From assembly GCA_009922615.1 (NCBI GenBank), contig RFVF01000005.1, positions 41,842 to 105,841 of the forward strand: a DNA stretch of 64,000 nt, written 5' to 3'. Shown one piece after another: positions 50,801-60,475 of this stretch. Both the position numbers and the translations under genes were made by a program. Below the pieces are notes generated by a model. It had not been told where the DNA came from. It saw only the letters and a program-made list of their open reading frames with translations, and did no database searches. The number at the start of each line of letters is the position of its first letter. The stretch's first letter is position 1. This stretch comes from Pseudomonadota bacterium. Its GTDB lineage: Bacteria > Verrucomicrobiota > Verrucomicrobiia > Limisphaerales > SXTU01.

Positions 50801-51551
50801 TGTCGGGCGCGATGCGGCGGAGATACTCCGCGCTGAAGCCGGGGTGCTTCATGCCGGGCCGTAGCTCGAAGCCGCGGTCGCCAAGGCTGAAGTAGAGGCG
50901 GCCGTCGGGACCGAAGGTGAGGCCGTGGAGGTCGTGGCCGGAGACGGAGATGTGGACACCAAATTGGGAATGGGTGGTGAGTAGTGAGTAGTGATTAGTG
51001 GGGGACGGTGGCTTGAGTGCACCTCGGTTGGTCAGGTGGTAAAAGCCGGGGATGGAGGTGAACCAGAGTTCGTTCTTCCGTGCCAGTATTCCTGCGGCTG
51101 GACCGGCGGTCGGCAGGTTGAAGCCCTCGGCCACCACTGTGGACTTGTCGGCACGACCATCACCGTCGGTGTCCTCGACGAGGCGGATGCGTTCGGAGTG
51201 GTTGGTGAGTGTGGCGAAGTTCGTGCCGGGGAAGAGCCGGTGCAGGTGCGCCTCGCGGTCGGCCACAGTGCGGCAGCTCAAGTCGTTGAGCAGCCAGGTG
51301 ACTTGCTTGGTGATGTCGAAGACCGAGTTGCCCCAGCGATGCGTCTCGGCGATGAAGAAGCTCCCGCGTTCATCCACGCTGAAGGCCACGGGGTTTTGCA
51401 GCAGCGGCTCGGTGGCGACGAGTTCGACCTTCAGACCGGGTGCGACTTGGAGCTGCTTCAACTTCGCGTCGGCAGCGGCGTTGGTGGTGTGCTGGGCGAT
51501 TGCCGGGATGGCGACACACAACAACACAAGCAGGACTGCGCGCAATGACAT
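47853..51551 (-). CDS. PVC-type membrane-bound dehydrogenase with HEAT repeats and cytochrome c domain
   Basis: The roughly 1232-residue exported protein has a signal peptide (AVLLVLLCVAIPAIA). An NHL/sorbosone-dehydrogenase-like propeller follows (AFSVDERGSFFIAETHRWG, RNPQGLAFDALGNLFTVDND), then HEAT-like helical repeats, and a C-terminal heme domain with CLRCHSVRGEGG. It is a PVC-typical enzyme of unknown substrate. The coding sequence holds four separate repeat insertions, at 48303-48408, 48712-48739, 49229-49252 and 50977-50997, plus a GC-poor patch (about 49480-49960). The start at 51551 opens the signal peptide; 51572 is possible. It is divergent from the sulfatase gene. Confidence 0.85.
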   Translation of the reverse strand: MSLRAVLLVLLCVAIPAIAQHTTNAAADAKLKQLQVAPGLKVELVATEPLLQNPVAFSVDERGSFFIAETHRWGNSVFDITKQVTWLLNDLSCRTVADREAHLHRLFPGTNFATLTNHSERIRLVEDTDGDGRADKSTVVAEGFNLPTAGPAAGILARKNELWFTSIPGFYHLTNRGALKPPSPTNHYSLLTTHSQFGVHISVSGHDLHGLTFGPDGRLYFSLGDRGFELRPGMKHPGFSAEYLRRIAPDTGAVFRCQPDGSELEVFCIGLRNPQGLAFDALGNLFTVDNDTAGPDKARLLHLVEGGDYGWRISYQHMKNFGPWVTEELWRGGAGDILPWSGEVAQGPAGLAFYPGTGLPDRYTNHFFICDFPGGIWSFSLKPRGASFELAAREIFLWNLLPTHAAFGPDGALYVTDWVEGWGQPEKGRLYRVSDPAQAGNAQLAETKRLLADGMEKRSEAELARLLAHDSMQVRLAAQFELAARTKSDRDPAVRELVQVALKSTNLYARLHAMWGLGQVAERLSESQFHQVLQTLESLLDEKEAPIRAHAAHALGVGGHLNAEGKLAARGATDTSPEVSFHVGMTVCKMFSARNPREILTNAERAKTAVRLKLEDIEARMTGRIGQISSLFAPQWSLPIYEQQLVAAGSSNDRFRAHGYEMYLLHLWSLSEKLFSSATNPTNNPWCGVFLTNANPNVRLATLHAWQRSLRPEIAQFLRDPDSRLVLEAARAINDAGIAPAYPALAALLPSGSDALPRVLPTAPEAQGRPAGRPYQESLLLRSLNAHYRLGHATNAQALATFATSTNAPDSLRAEALFLLSTWEIQPATPGNVPVKIARVDGHGSTPLVNPENWPGWFDRVCGLWRPLPPRPADAARDALRLHLPSLLRLTATKPLLAAIAATEKLALTEAAPRLADLVKATSQPAPVRVASLRTLGDSAFRTPHSALLSASVTLALSDTNSLVRREAVKLAAAANPATAVPLLERVLKEEPDFRLRQAAITALGDLPGPAADVVLSAQLGLLVDKKLSPELQLELLEAAGKRPILATQVERAFRLSSIVPVPAPAAPTAAKENDGQSGGTPDLLQVFRPALLGGDAEAGKLVFFEHTGAQCLRCHSVRGEGGIVGPGLTGVGKRLTREQLLESIVLPNKTIAVGFETATIVLKSGANHSGLVKSETATELILDSPEDGKLTLKKADIEKRIRGLSAMPEGLDKLMTRRELRDLVEYLSSLK
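48303..48408. repeat. Dispersed repeat, copy 2 (in frame inside the dehydrogenase gene)
   Basis: Begins GTCAGGCGTCCCGCCTGAC and ends near CGTTCCACTTG. It is read on the minus strand as an insert of about 35 residues (FRLSSIVPVPAPAAPTAAKE and on to GGTPDLL), Pro/Ala-rich and unlike the HEAT and heme parts around it. It keeps the reading frame open. Confidence 0.85.
48712..48739. repeat. Heptanucleotide array GCGGARY inside the dehydrogenase gene
   Basis: Four units: GCGGAAT, GCGGAGT, GCGGAAC, GCGGAAT. The array is read on the minus strand as SAFRTPHSA. The unit is the same as in argJ (20072-20106) but opposite in direction relative to coding. Confidence 0.88.
49229..49252. repeat. Perfect 10-bp palindrome inside the dehydrogenase gene
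   Basis: AAGGCCGACC (49229-49238) and GGTCGGCCTT (49243-49252) form a perfect stem with a four-base TGCT loop. It is read as QGRPAGRPYQ on the minus strand, an insert-like stretch in a helical repeat region. Confidence 0.85.
50977..50997. repeat. Heptanucleotide array (GTGAGTA)n inside the dehydrogenase gene
   Basis: GTGAGTA, GTGAGTA, GTGATTA in tandem, then a partial fourth unit. It is read on the minus strand as NHYSLLTTHS, which interrupts the propeller domain before FGVHISVSG. Confidence 0.8.
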
Positions 51552-51641
51552 GTGCCAGAGTGTAGCAGCCATTAGGCGGTTGGAAATCCTTTCGTCCGAG
51601 CGAGGGCTTGAGTTCCGGGTTGGGTTAGGCAGCATCGCGGC

Positions 51642-53474
<1,833 letters not shown>

Positions 53475-53547
53475 TTTGACTGCCAGTGCGTGCCTCGCGG
53501 ACTCGCTTTCGTTTGATCCCCGCGCAGCCTTCCTCTAAAACCGCCCC

Positions 53548-55434
53548 ATGCAATTCCGTTCTGTCGCCCGCGGCGTCCGCTCCTTTTGCCTTTTGCCTTT
53601 TACCTTTTGCCTTGTTGCGTCCGCGCAGTTGCCGCCCGGCGTCACGGATTCTCAGAAGGCCGGCGACGTGCCTACGCCGGCGGCGGAATCGCTGAAGAAA
53701 ATTACCCTCCCGCCGGGTTTCCGCGCGCAGCTCTTCGCCGCCGAGCCGCAGGTGATGCAGCCCATCGCGATGGAGTTCGATGACCGCGGGCGGCTGTGGG
53801 TGGCCGAGTGTTTCTCGTATCCCACGCTCAAGAAAAACAACGGCGTCTCCAACCCCGCGCCCGACCGCATCGTCATCTTCACGGACCGCGATGGCACGGG
53901 CCGCAACGTGGAGCGCAAGGCGTTCCTCGAAAGCGGCCGCAACGTGACGAGCGTGCTGCCGGGCTTTGGCGGCGTGTGGGTGTTGTCGCTGCCGGACTTG
54001 CTCTTTTATCCCGATGCCAACGGCGACGATGTGCCGGATGGCCCGCCGGTGGTGCATCTCACGGGCTGGAACATCCAGGCGGGGCACAACTTCGTGAACG
54101 GCCTCGCGTGGGGTCCGGACGGCTGGCTCTGGGGCCGCCACGGCATCACGCAGAAGTCCACGGTGGGCCGGCCCGGCTCACCGACGAATGAGTGGGTCAC
54201 GCTGGATTGCTCGATCTGGCGTTACCATCCGGTGACGAAGGAGTTTGAAGTCGTCTGTCGTGGCACGACGAACCCGTGGGGCTTGGACTGGGACGAGAAC
54301 GGCCAGGCGTTCTTCTCGAACAACGTCATCGGCCACTACTGGCACGTCATTCCCGGCGGATTTTACAAGCGCATGTTCGGCACGCACGAGAACCCGCATC
54401 TCTACGAGCTCATGGAGAGTTGCTCGGACCACTTGCACTGGGCGGGCGCGAAGTGGAGCGAGGCGCGCGGCGGCCCGGCGCACGACGCGCTGGGCGGCGG
54501 CCATTCGCACTGTGGGCTGATGATTTATCAGGGCGACAACTTCCCGCCCGAGTGGCGCGGCCGCGCTTTCATTGGCAACATCCACGGCAACCGCGTGCTC
54601 TACGACGTGCCGTCGCGCAATGGCTCCGGCTACACCGCGAAGCACGGCGGCGATTTCCTGATGGCGAACGACCCGTGGTTTCGCTCGACGGTGCAAATCA
54701 CCGGTCCCGACGGCGGCGTGTTCATCGCCGACTGGAACGACCTCGGCGAGTGCCACGACAGCGACGGCTCGATGCGCAGCAGCGGGCGCATCTACAAGGT
54801 CGCGCATGGCACGCCCAAGCCGGTGGCGAATTTGAATCTTGCGAAGCTTGGGGACGCTGAACTCATCAAGCTGCTCGGTCATCCGAACGAATGGTATCGC
54901 CGCCATGCGCAGCGACTGCTGCAGGAACGCGCCACTGCGGGCAAATTGGACAGAGGCACGATGGCGTCGTTGCCCAAGCTGCACGCGGCGGAAAAGGACG
55001 TGTCGCGCCAACTCCGGCTGCTGTGGGCCTTGCACGTCACGGCCGGCACTGACGAGCCGTTCCTCACGACGCAACTCGCTCACACAAGCGAGCACGCACG
55101 CTGGTGGGCCATTCGCCTGTTGACCGAGGACAAGAAGGTCTCCCCCGCCGTGCTGGCGAAGTTCGTGACGATGGCGCGCGAGGACAAGTCCGCTTTTGTC
55201 CGGCTCGGCCTGTCCTCCGCGCTGCAACGCCTGCCGGTGAACGACCGTTGGGAACTCGCCACGGCACTGCTCGCCCACGCCGAGGACGCCGCCGACAAAG
55301 ACCTCCCGCTGCTCACCTGGTATGGCATCGAGTCAGCCGTCGCCGCCGACCCGACCAAGGCCGCACTGCTGTTGGCGAAGTGCCAGCAACCGCAAGTGCG
55401 GACGTTCATCACGCGGCGGCTGACGGCGAAGTAG
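53548..55434 (+). CDS. PVC-type membrane-bound dehydrogenase, shorter form lacking the heme domain
   Basis: The 628-residue exported protein has the propeller pattern of this family: AMEFDDRGRLWVAECFSYP, NFVNGLAWGPDGWLWGRHG, NPWGLDWDENGQAFFSN and GGHSHCGLMIYQGD. HEAT-like helices follow. It ends at RRLTAK, without the cytochrome c CxxCH domain found in longer members and in the paralogue at 47853-51551. The stop is followed within a few bases by a hairpin at a repeat-rich boundary, so it may be truncated; a natural short subfamily is the alternative. The signal-peptide core is encoded by a TTTTGCC heptamer array. Confidence 0.85.
   Translation: MQFRSVARGVRSFCLLPFTFCLVASAQLPPGVTDSQKAGDVPTPAAESLKKITLPPGFRAQLFAAEPQVMQPIAMEFDDRGRLWVAECFSYPTLKKNNGVSNPAPDRIVIFTDRDGTGRNVERKAFLESGRNVTSVLPGFGGVWVLSLPDLLFYPDANGDDVPDGPPVVHLTGWNIQAGHNFVNGLAWGPDGWLWGRHGITQKSTVGRPGSPTNEWVTLDCSIWRYHPVTKEFEVVCRGTTNPWGLDWDENGQAFFSNNVIGHYWHVIPGGFYKRMFGTHENPHLYELMESCSDHLHWAGAKWSEARGGPAHDALGGGHSHCGLMIYQGDNFPPEWRGRAFIGNIHGNRVLYDVPSRNGSGYTAKHGGDFLMANDPWFRSTVQITGPDGGVFIADWNDLGECHDSDGSMRSSGRIYKVAHGTPKPVANLNLAKLGDAELIKLLGHPNEWYRRHAQRLLQERATAGKLDRGTMASLPKLHAAEKDVSRQLRLLWALHVTAGTDEPFLTTQLAHTSEHARWWAIRLLTEDKKVSPAVLAKFVTMAREDKSAFVRLGLSSALQRLPVNDRWELATALLAHAEDAADKDLPLLTWYGIESAVAADPTKAALLLAKCQQPQVRTFITRRLTAK
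53584..53611 (+). repeat. Heptanucleotide array (TTTTGCC)n encoding a signal-peptide core
   Basis: Four units: TTTTGCC, TTTTGCC, TTTTACC, TTTTGCC. It is read as FCLLPFTFCL, residues about 13-22 of the dehydrogenase, which form the hydrophobic core of its signal peptide. Confidence 0.88.
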
Positions 55435-55867
55435 GCGCAGGCTTCAGCCTGCGTTTCCAGAAAGCGCCATGAATCTCTGCGACGCTACCTCTCCTCATCG
55501 CGCATTTCCTTCCTCTCCCTTTGCGCAGCAAGGGGAGAGGGCCGGGGTGAGGGGGGTCGGCCTTCAGCGTTGGCAGCCGCACCCCTCATCCGGCCTACGG
55601 CCACCTTCTCCCCTCGCTCCGCGAAGGGAGCAAGGGTAATTTCACCTCCGTTCATAACCTCTCTTTTTTACAATGGGTTATGCAGGGCAAAAAACATGAC
55701 CGATTGTAGGGATTGGAACAGATTTGTAGGGTTTTTGTCATTTTTTGTCATTTCGCGAACGATGCGTTTTCGACGCTTGATGATGCTTCTAGGCTCGCCA
55801 AATCGGTCCGAGATGGCCTGATTTGCAGCTCCCGTTGACTCAGCTTTGACTTTCGAGTTGAGGAGAG
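55435..55867. other. Repeat-rich boundary between chromosome genes and the defence island
   Basis: There is no convincing gene in about 430 bases. It holds the hairpin CGCAGGCTTCAGCCTGCG just after the dehydrogenase stop, then the inverted-repeat cluster at 55515-55634, then AT-richer sequence to 55867. A minus-strand 67-codon frame (55668-55871) overlaps the hsdR stop as GTGA and could be a small coupled protein, but nothing else supports it. The base composition drops clearly here, as expected at an island edge. No attachment site or tRNA end could be recognised. Confidence 0.55.
55515..55634. repeat. Composite inverted repeat at the island edge
   Basis: CTCCCTTTGC (55515-55524) pairs with GCAAGGGGAG (55528-55537) with one mismatch. 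The stretch AGGGGAGAGGGCCGGGGTGA (from 55531) is then mirrored by CACCCCTCATCCGGCC and CTTCTCCCCT further right (55580-55614), and a third hairpin follows near 55612-55634. Such GGGAGAGGGC/CCTCATCCGGCC pairs are widespread intergenic palindromes in bacteria. Confidence 0.7.
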
Positions 55868-58800
55868 TCACTCCTCGGAGGTCAGGCCGAAGATCGTATC
55901 GGTCAGCCAGCGACGGAATGACTCGTTGTTCTGGAACTGTTTGAAGAGCTGTGCGTCATCCTTAAACATTGCCGTCATCACTTTCTTCAGAGCCTTGTCG
56001 TGCTCAACCCTCGCATTGCTGGGAGTGTTCTTCTTTGCGTTCTGATAGGCGGGATCAGCAGCTACCTTGGGCGGTATGACTTCAAAAATTCGCCTTTCGG
56101 CAGCTTTCGGATCAGAGAATAATCCGCCAAACTGTGCGTTAAACGCCTTGATGATATTCGAGAGTTTGTCCAACTCTGGCTCGGGCTTGTGACCACCGCC
56201 ACTGGTGGGCGCGGGCTCGATCTCGGCGTCTGCGTCAGGCAGCGCTATGGCCATTGTCGCCTTTTTCTCGGCTCGGTAGCTGTCCATGTCGATGGCTTCA
56301 AGAATGCCCTTCGAGAGGTCGGGGTCAATAGGCGCGGGGAGCTTGGGAATCAGGAAGTTTAGGAAGATGGAGAGCTTCTCCCATTCCTGCACTCCATACG
56401 GAAGAACCGTGGCGAGGAAATCATAGGTGCGGACGAACGCCTTGGCCTTACCTTTGAAATTCACCTGACCGTCCTCGTCGAGGTCGTTCACATACACCGC
56501 TACGCAAGCGTCGAGAATTGGGTCGAGTTTCTCCCGTTCTGCACCGCTGAGATAGAGCTCGACTAACTCGGCCGCCTTCTCCGGCGAATAGACCTGAAAC
56601 GCATCCAGTTCACTCTTGAGCGTGTGGAGTTTGTTCGGGTCGGTTTCCTTGCTGAGGATCGTTGTGCGGTAATAGTCGGCAAACGACTTCTCGATGGTCT
56701 CGGTGTCGTTCTGGAAATCGAGCACGAAGACGTCGTGCTTTTTCGGATGCGCCCGGTTGAGGCGTGACAACGTCTGCACAGCTTTGATGCTGCTCAAAAC
56801 TTTATCCACATACATCGTGTGGAGTAGTGGTTCGTCATAACCGGTCTGGAATTTGTCAGCGCAGATGAGGAAGCGATACGGGTCTTCCTGAATCCGGTCG
56901 GCGATCTCGCCGCTGGGGAAACCGTTGAGCTTCGCCTCGCTCACCTTCTCGCCCTTGAACTCCGGCTCGCCGGAGAACGCCACGATGGCTTTGTAGGGAC
57001 TCTTGATTTCCGTGAGGTAATCACGGAAGGCGAAGAAATACTGGATCGCCCGCTGAATGCTGCCGGTGACGACCATCGCCCGCGCCTGTCCGCCGATCTT
57101 GTTCTGGCCGATGACCTGTTCGATGAAATGGTCCACCATGATCTCCGCCTTGTCGCGGATAGCCTTGCTGTGGCTCTCGACATAGAGGCGCAATTTCTTG
57201 CGCGCCTTCTTAACGTCGAACTCCGGGTCGCCGGGGATAGTCTTGGCGAGGCGATAGTAGCTCTCGACCGGCGTGTAATTTTTCAGCACGTCGAGGATGA
57301 AGCCTTCCTGAATGGCCTGCTTCATGGTGTAGCCGTGGAAAGGCCGGTGCTTTATTTCGCCACCGTCCGGATAAGGGATGCCGAACATCTCCAACGTCTT
57401 GTTCTTCGGGGTGGCGGTGAACGCAAAGTAACTCGCGTTGCCGAGGAGCTTCTTGGATTTGATGCGCTTTTCCAGCTCAGCGTTGATCCAGTCTTCGTTG
57501 TCCGTCTCGACTTGCTCAGCGAGCGCTGCGCTAATGGCCGCGGCGGTGCGTCCGCCCTGGCTGCTGTGCGCTTCGTCGATGATGATGGCGAACTTTCCGC
57601 CACGATGCTCGCCGCCGATGGCATCGAGCACGAACGGAAACGTCTGCACCGTAGAAATGATGAGCTTCTTGCCGTCCTTCAGAAATTTGGAGAGCTGTTG
57701 GGTCTTTGATGTGCCCGTGCCTTCCGTCACTGCGCCGATGATGCTGCTGACTTGGGCGAAGCTCTTGATTGTCTCGCGAATCTGTTTATCCAGGATGCGG
57801 CGGTCAGTGACGACGATGACAGAATCGAACGCCTCCTTGCCGTCCTTGCGTGTGCTGATGAGCTGATGCGCCAGCCATGCGATGGAGTTGGATTTTCCGC
57901 TGCCGGCCGAGTGCTGGACAAGATACTTCTGGCCCGCGCCCTTAGCGCGCACGTCGGTGAGGAGTTTGCGCACCACATCGAGCTGGTGATAGCGCGGGAA
58001 GATTTGCACCTTCTTCTTTTTGCCGGTCTTGAGGTTCTCCTCCTCCACGATCTGCGCGTAGTTTTCCAGAATCTCCGTTAGGCCGGCCGGCGTGAGGATG
58101 CGCTTCCAGAGGTAATCGGTCTTCAGGCCATCCGGGTTGGGTGGATTGCCTGCGCCATCGTTCCAGCCCTGATCGAATGGCAGAAACCACGAGTCCTTGG
58201 CCGCGCCCTTGGCGCCCTTGAGATGCGTGCAGAAAGCCACCCGCGCATCGTCCACGGCGAAATGCACCACGCAGCGCCCGAATTCGAAGAGCGTCTCGCG
58301 GGGATCGCGGTCGCGCCTGTATTGCTCGATGGCGTCCTCGACCGTTTGCTTGGTCAGGCTGTTCTTCAGTTCGAAGGTCATTACCGGCAGCCCGTTGATG
58401 AACGCGCACAGGTCCAGCGCCCGCTTGGTTTCCTCACGGCTGTAGGCGAGCTGGCGGGTGATACTGAAACGATTCTGCGCGTTCCGCTCCACCGCCTTCT
58501 TGTTCTCGGGAGAAGGCGTTCCGTAGAAAAGGTCGAAGCTCAGTGCACCGTGCTTGATGCCGTTGCGAAGCACATCAATTGAGCCGCGCCGGGAAATCTC
58601 CCCTTGCAAGCGGGCGAGAAACTTCTGGCGGGTGATGTTCTTCTTGTCCTTGTAATCGCCGATGCCGAGCTTGGCGAACTCCTCGGGCTGGGTGGAATTG
58701 AGGAAAGCGAAGAGCTGCTCCACATCCACGGCGAACTCGCGGTCATACGACGCGGCCTTGCCAGCGAACCAACCGCTGCCGCCCTTGAGCGGCTTGGCTT

Positions 58801-58903
58801 CCGCCAACTTCCCCTCCGCGCCGGACGGCAGACCATCCGTGCCGGTCAGGTGACGCATGATCAGCGTTTCGAGGCCTTTTTCGGAGGTGTCGGTTGTGCT
58901 CAT
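55868..58903 (-). CDS. hsdR: Type I restriction endonuclease subunit R
   Basis: From the ATG at 58903 the protein is 1011 residues. The N-terminal PD-ExK-like nuclease shows LPVMTFELKNSLTK (E-x-K, about residue 175). Two SF2 translocase domains follow, with the Walker A variant HSAGSGKSNSIAWLA (about 330), IIIDEAHSSQGG (about 440) and VQTLSRLNRAHPKKHDVFVLD. The C-terminal helical region is present. HsdR with HsdM and HsdS cuts unmodified DNA after ATP-driven translocation. No hsdM or hsdS gene is within the window; it is the third gene of the island run, 51 bases after the PLD gene. An upstream TTG at 58951 is less likely. Confidence 0.92.
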   Translation of the reverse strand: MSTTDTSEKGLETLIMRHLTGTDGLPSGAEGKLAEAKPLKGGSGWFAGKAASYDREFAVDVEQLFAFLNSTQPEEFAKLGIGDYKDKKNITRQKFLARLQGEISRRGSIDVLRNGIKHGALSFDLFYGTPSPENKKAVERNAQNRFSITRQLAYSREETKRALDLCAFINGLPVMTFELKNSLTKQTVEDAIEQYRRDRDPRETLFEFGRCVVHFAVDDARVAFCTHLKGAKGAAKDSWFLPFDQGWNDGAGNPPNPDGLKTDYLWKRILTPAGLTEILENYAQIVEEENLKTGKKKKVQIFPRYHQLDVVRKLLTDVRAKGAGQKYLVQHSAGSGKSNSIAWLAHQLISTRKDGKEAFDSVIVVTDRRILDKQIRETIKSFAQVSSIIGAVTEGTGTSKTQQLSKFLKDGKKLIISTVQTFPFVLDAIGGEHRGGKFAIIIDEAHSSQGGRTAAAISAALAEQVETDNEDWINAELEKRIKSKKLLGNASYFAFTATPKNKTLEMFGIPYPDGGEIKHRPFHGYTMKQAIQEGFILDVLKNYTPVESYYRLAKTIPGDPEFDVKKARKKLRLYVESHSKAIRDKAEIMVDHFIEQVIGQNKIGGQARAMVVTGSIQRAIQYFFAFRDYLTEIKSPYKAIVAFSGEPEFKGEKVSEAKLNGFPSGEIADRIQEDPYRFLICADKFQTGYDEPLLHTMYVDKVLSSIKAVQTLSRLNRAHPKKHDVFVLDFQNDTETIEKSFADYYRTTILSKETDPNKLHTLKSELDAFQVYSPEKAAELVELYLSGAEREKLDPILDACVAVYVNDLDEDGQVNFKGKAKAFVRTYDFLATVLPYGVQEWEKLSIFLNFLIPKLPAPIDPDLSKGILEAIDMDSYRAEKKATMAIALPDADAEIEPAPTSGGGHKPEPELDKLSNIIKAFNAQFGGLFSDPKAAERRIFEVIPPKVAADPAYQNAKKNTPSNARVEHDKALKKVMTAMFKDDAQLFKQFQNNESFRRWLTDTIFGLTSEE

Positions 58904-58954
58904 GCTTTTACCCGGCGCATATTGCAGACTGGTTTTGGATTCTTGTGGCAAACG

Positions 58955-60475
58955 TTACTCTGGAAACTTGCGAAAGAAACGCTGGAACAGTTCTTCAATC
59001 TCTTCCTTTTTATTGATCCGCCAACTCAGTTCCTCACGGAAATCCCGATTTGAACTTCCCTCAAACGAGAGCCAGTTAAAGCTACCCATTACCGCATACG
59101 TATCATCCATCAAAAGAATCTTTACATGAGTGTCACCAAACTCATGAAAGTGAAGATTCGTATGTTTGGTCGCCAAATGCTCCAGATACTTGATCGCATT
59201 CAGTCCTTTATCTCGTCCTGGTTTGTTATCCTCGCCGATTCCGTAGCCAATGAACACGTCCACACCTCTTTCAACAGTCTTTTTGATCGAGTCGAGCCGT
59301 CCGGGATTGAGAACATAATCACGAATCCACGGAGAAATAATCAAAAGCCGACGTCTGGCTTCCCGGAGGCTGCGCAGAAACAAGGGACGATGCTCATGGA
59401 CTTCAAGAAGCCGGATTTCCACGGAGTTGAGTTCATTCTCAGCCTTCAGCTTATCAGCCTGCAATTTAGCTACCTCGACCTTCAGCGACTCAATTTCAAC
59501 CCGTGAACCAGATTCATCGATTGAAATCTCCTTTTCCTCAATCTTGGATTCCAGAAGGCCGACTCGGTTAACAAAAGGCTGCAGTTTGGGGCGGAGCGTG
59601 ACCGCTTGCTTCGACTCCTTGCCGTCGACCAAGCCTGGCAAGACACTCTTAATCTCATGCTCGGTGCGCGTGATGGATGCTTCGACTTGCTCGGGAATGT
59701 GCAGTGCCTTTACCCCATCGTGTCGACTGAAGGCATCGTTGAGCGTCGGCGACGGTCGCCCGTCGATGAAGAACTCCACGTGAATCTGCCGCCCCCGTTC
59801 AGCCCGGAAGATCAGCATGGTCGCTTCCCGATATCGGCGCAGTCGTCTGCCAGTGTGGACCAAGGACATGACGCGCTGGATATTCTTGTCCTTCTTTGGA
59901 CCGTTGGCCAGAGCGGCGGTCAGATCCATCTGGCTAATCTCTGAGAACTCCGGTGCCTTGTCTTCTGGAAAGGCACGAATCTCCAGAAGGCCGAACGCAC
60001 GAACGTCCCGAACCGCTAACATCCTACCTGGGCGAGTGGTTAACGCCTGGCGCGTAATCCCATCAATGGCCAGAGTGAAACTTTCCCGCTTGGGTTGGAC
60101 GACCAGCGCCTTCTTCAACGCATCCGTGCCTTTCGTGGTCAGCGCGGCTTTTGGCGAGCCGTCCTCGCCTGGACCGTAGGCCAGAAGATCCTGGCCGATT
60201 AGTTCACCCAGTCGCTTTTTGACAAACACGTTTTCCAAGCCGAGAAAGCCCGCGACCGCCTCAAGGGTGTTCAAGCCTTCGGCGATCGACCGCAGGAGAA
60301 ACTCGTCCACCAACTGTAGTGGCTTGGAGGCGATGACAATCGCATCAATCGGGACGACAAAAACCGGCAAGGCGACCTGGGTGAAGTCAATCAGCTGAAA
60401 TCCAGGCTTCGCCCCGAACCGACGGGCTATGTCGTTGGGTTCGAGATATCGAGTGCTGTCCGGGTTCTCGTTCAT
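58955..60475 (-). CDS. Phospholipase D-family protein, MkoB-like (type I Mokosh)
   Basis: The 506-residue protein has a long N-terminal region with winged-helix-like and alpha/beta segments, then a coiled coil (about 315-375, IEEKEISIDESGSRVEIESL). The C-terminal PLD domain has the HKD motif FGDTHVKILLMDDTYAVMGS with His, Lys, Asp and the Gly-Ser that follows. One HKD motif implies a dimer. PLD-fold proteins of this kind act as nucleases. The ATG at 60475 overlaps the stop of the kinase-helicase gene (ATGA), and this pair of domains is what is described for type I Mokosh anti-phage systems. Confidence 0.82.
   Translation of the reverse strand: MNENPDSTRYLEPNDIARRFGAKPGFQLIDFTQVALPVFVVPIDAIVIASKPLQLVDEFLLRSIAEGLNTLEAVAGFLGLENVFVKKRLGELIGQDLLAYGPGEDGSPKAALTTKGTDALKKALVVQPKRESFTLAIDGITRQALTTRPGRMLAVRDVRAFGLLEIRAFPEDKAPEFSEISQMDLTAALANGPKKDKNIQRVMSLVHTGRRLRRYREATMLIFRAERGRQIHVEFFIDGRPSPTLNDAFSRHDGVKALHIPEQVEASITRTEHEIKSVLPGLVDGKESKQAVTLRPKLQPFVNRVGLLESKIEEKEISIDESGSRVEIESLKVEVAKLQADKLKAENELNSVEIRLLEVHEHRPLFLRSLREARRRLLIISPWIRDYVLNPGRLDSIKKTVERGVDVFIGYGIGEDNKPGRDKGLNAIKYLEHLATKHTNLHFHEFGDTHVKILLMDDTYAVMGSFNWLSFEGSSNRDFREELSWRINKKEEIEELFQRFFRKFPE

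Noticed and set aside
55435..55867. Search for a tRNA gene or attachment site at the island edge
   Set aside because: The hairpins do not fold into a tRNA cloverleaf, no direct repeat could be paired with another island end within the window, and no integrase gene is present.
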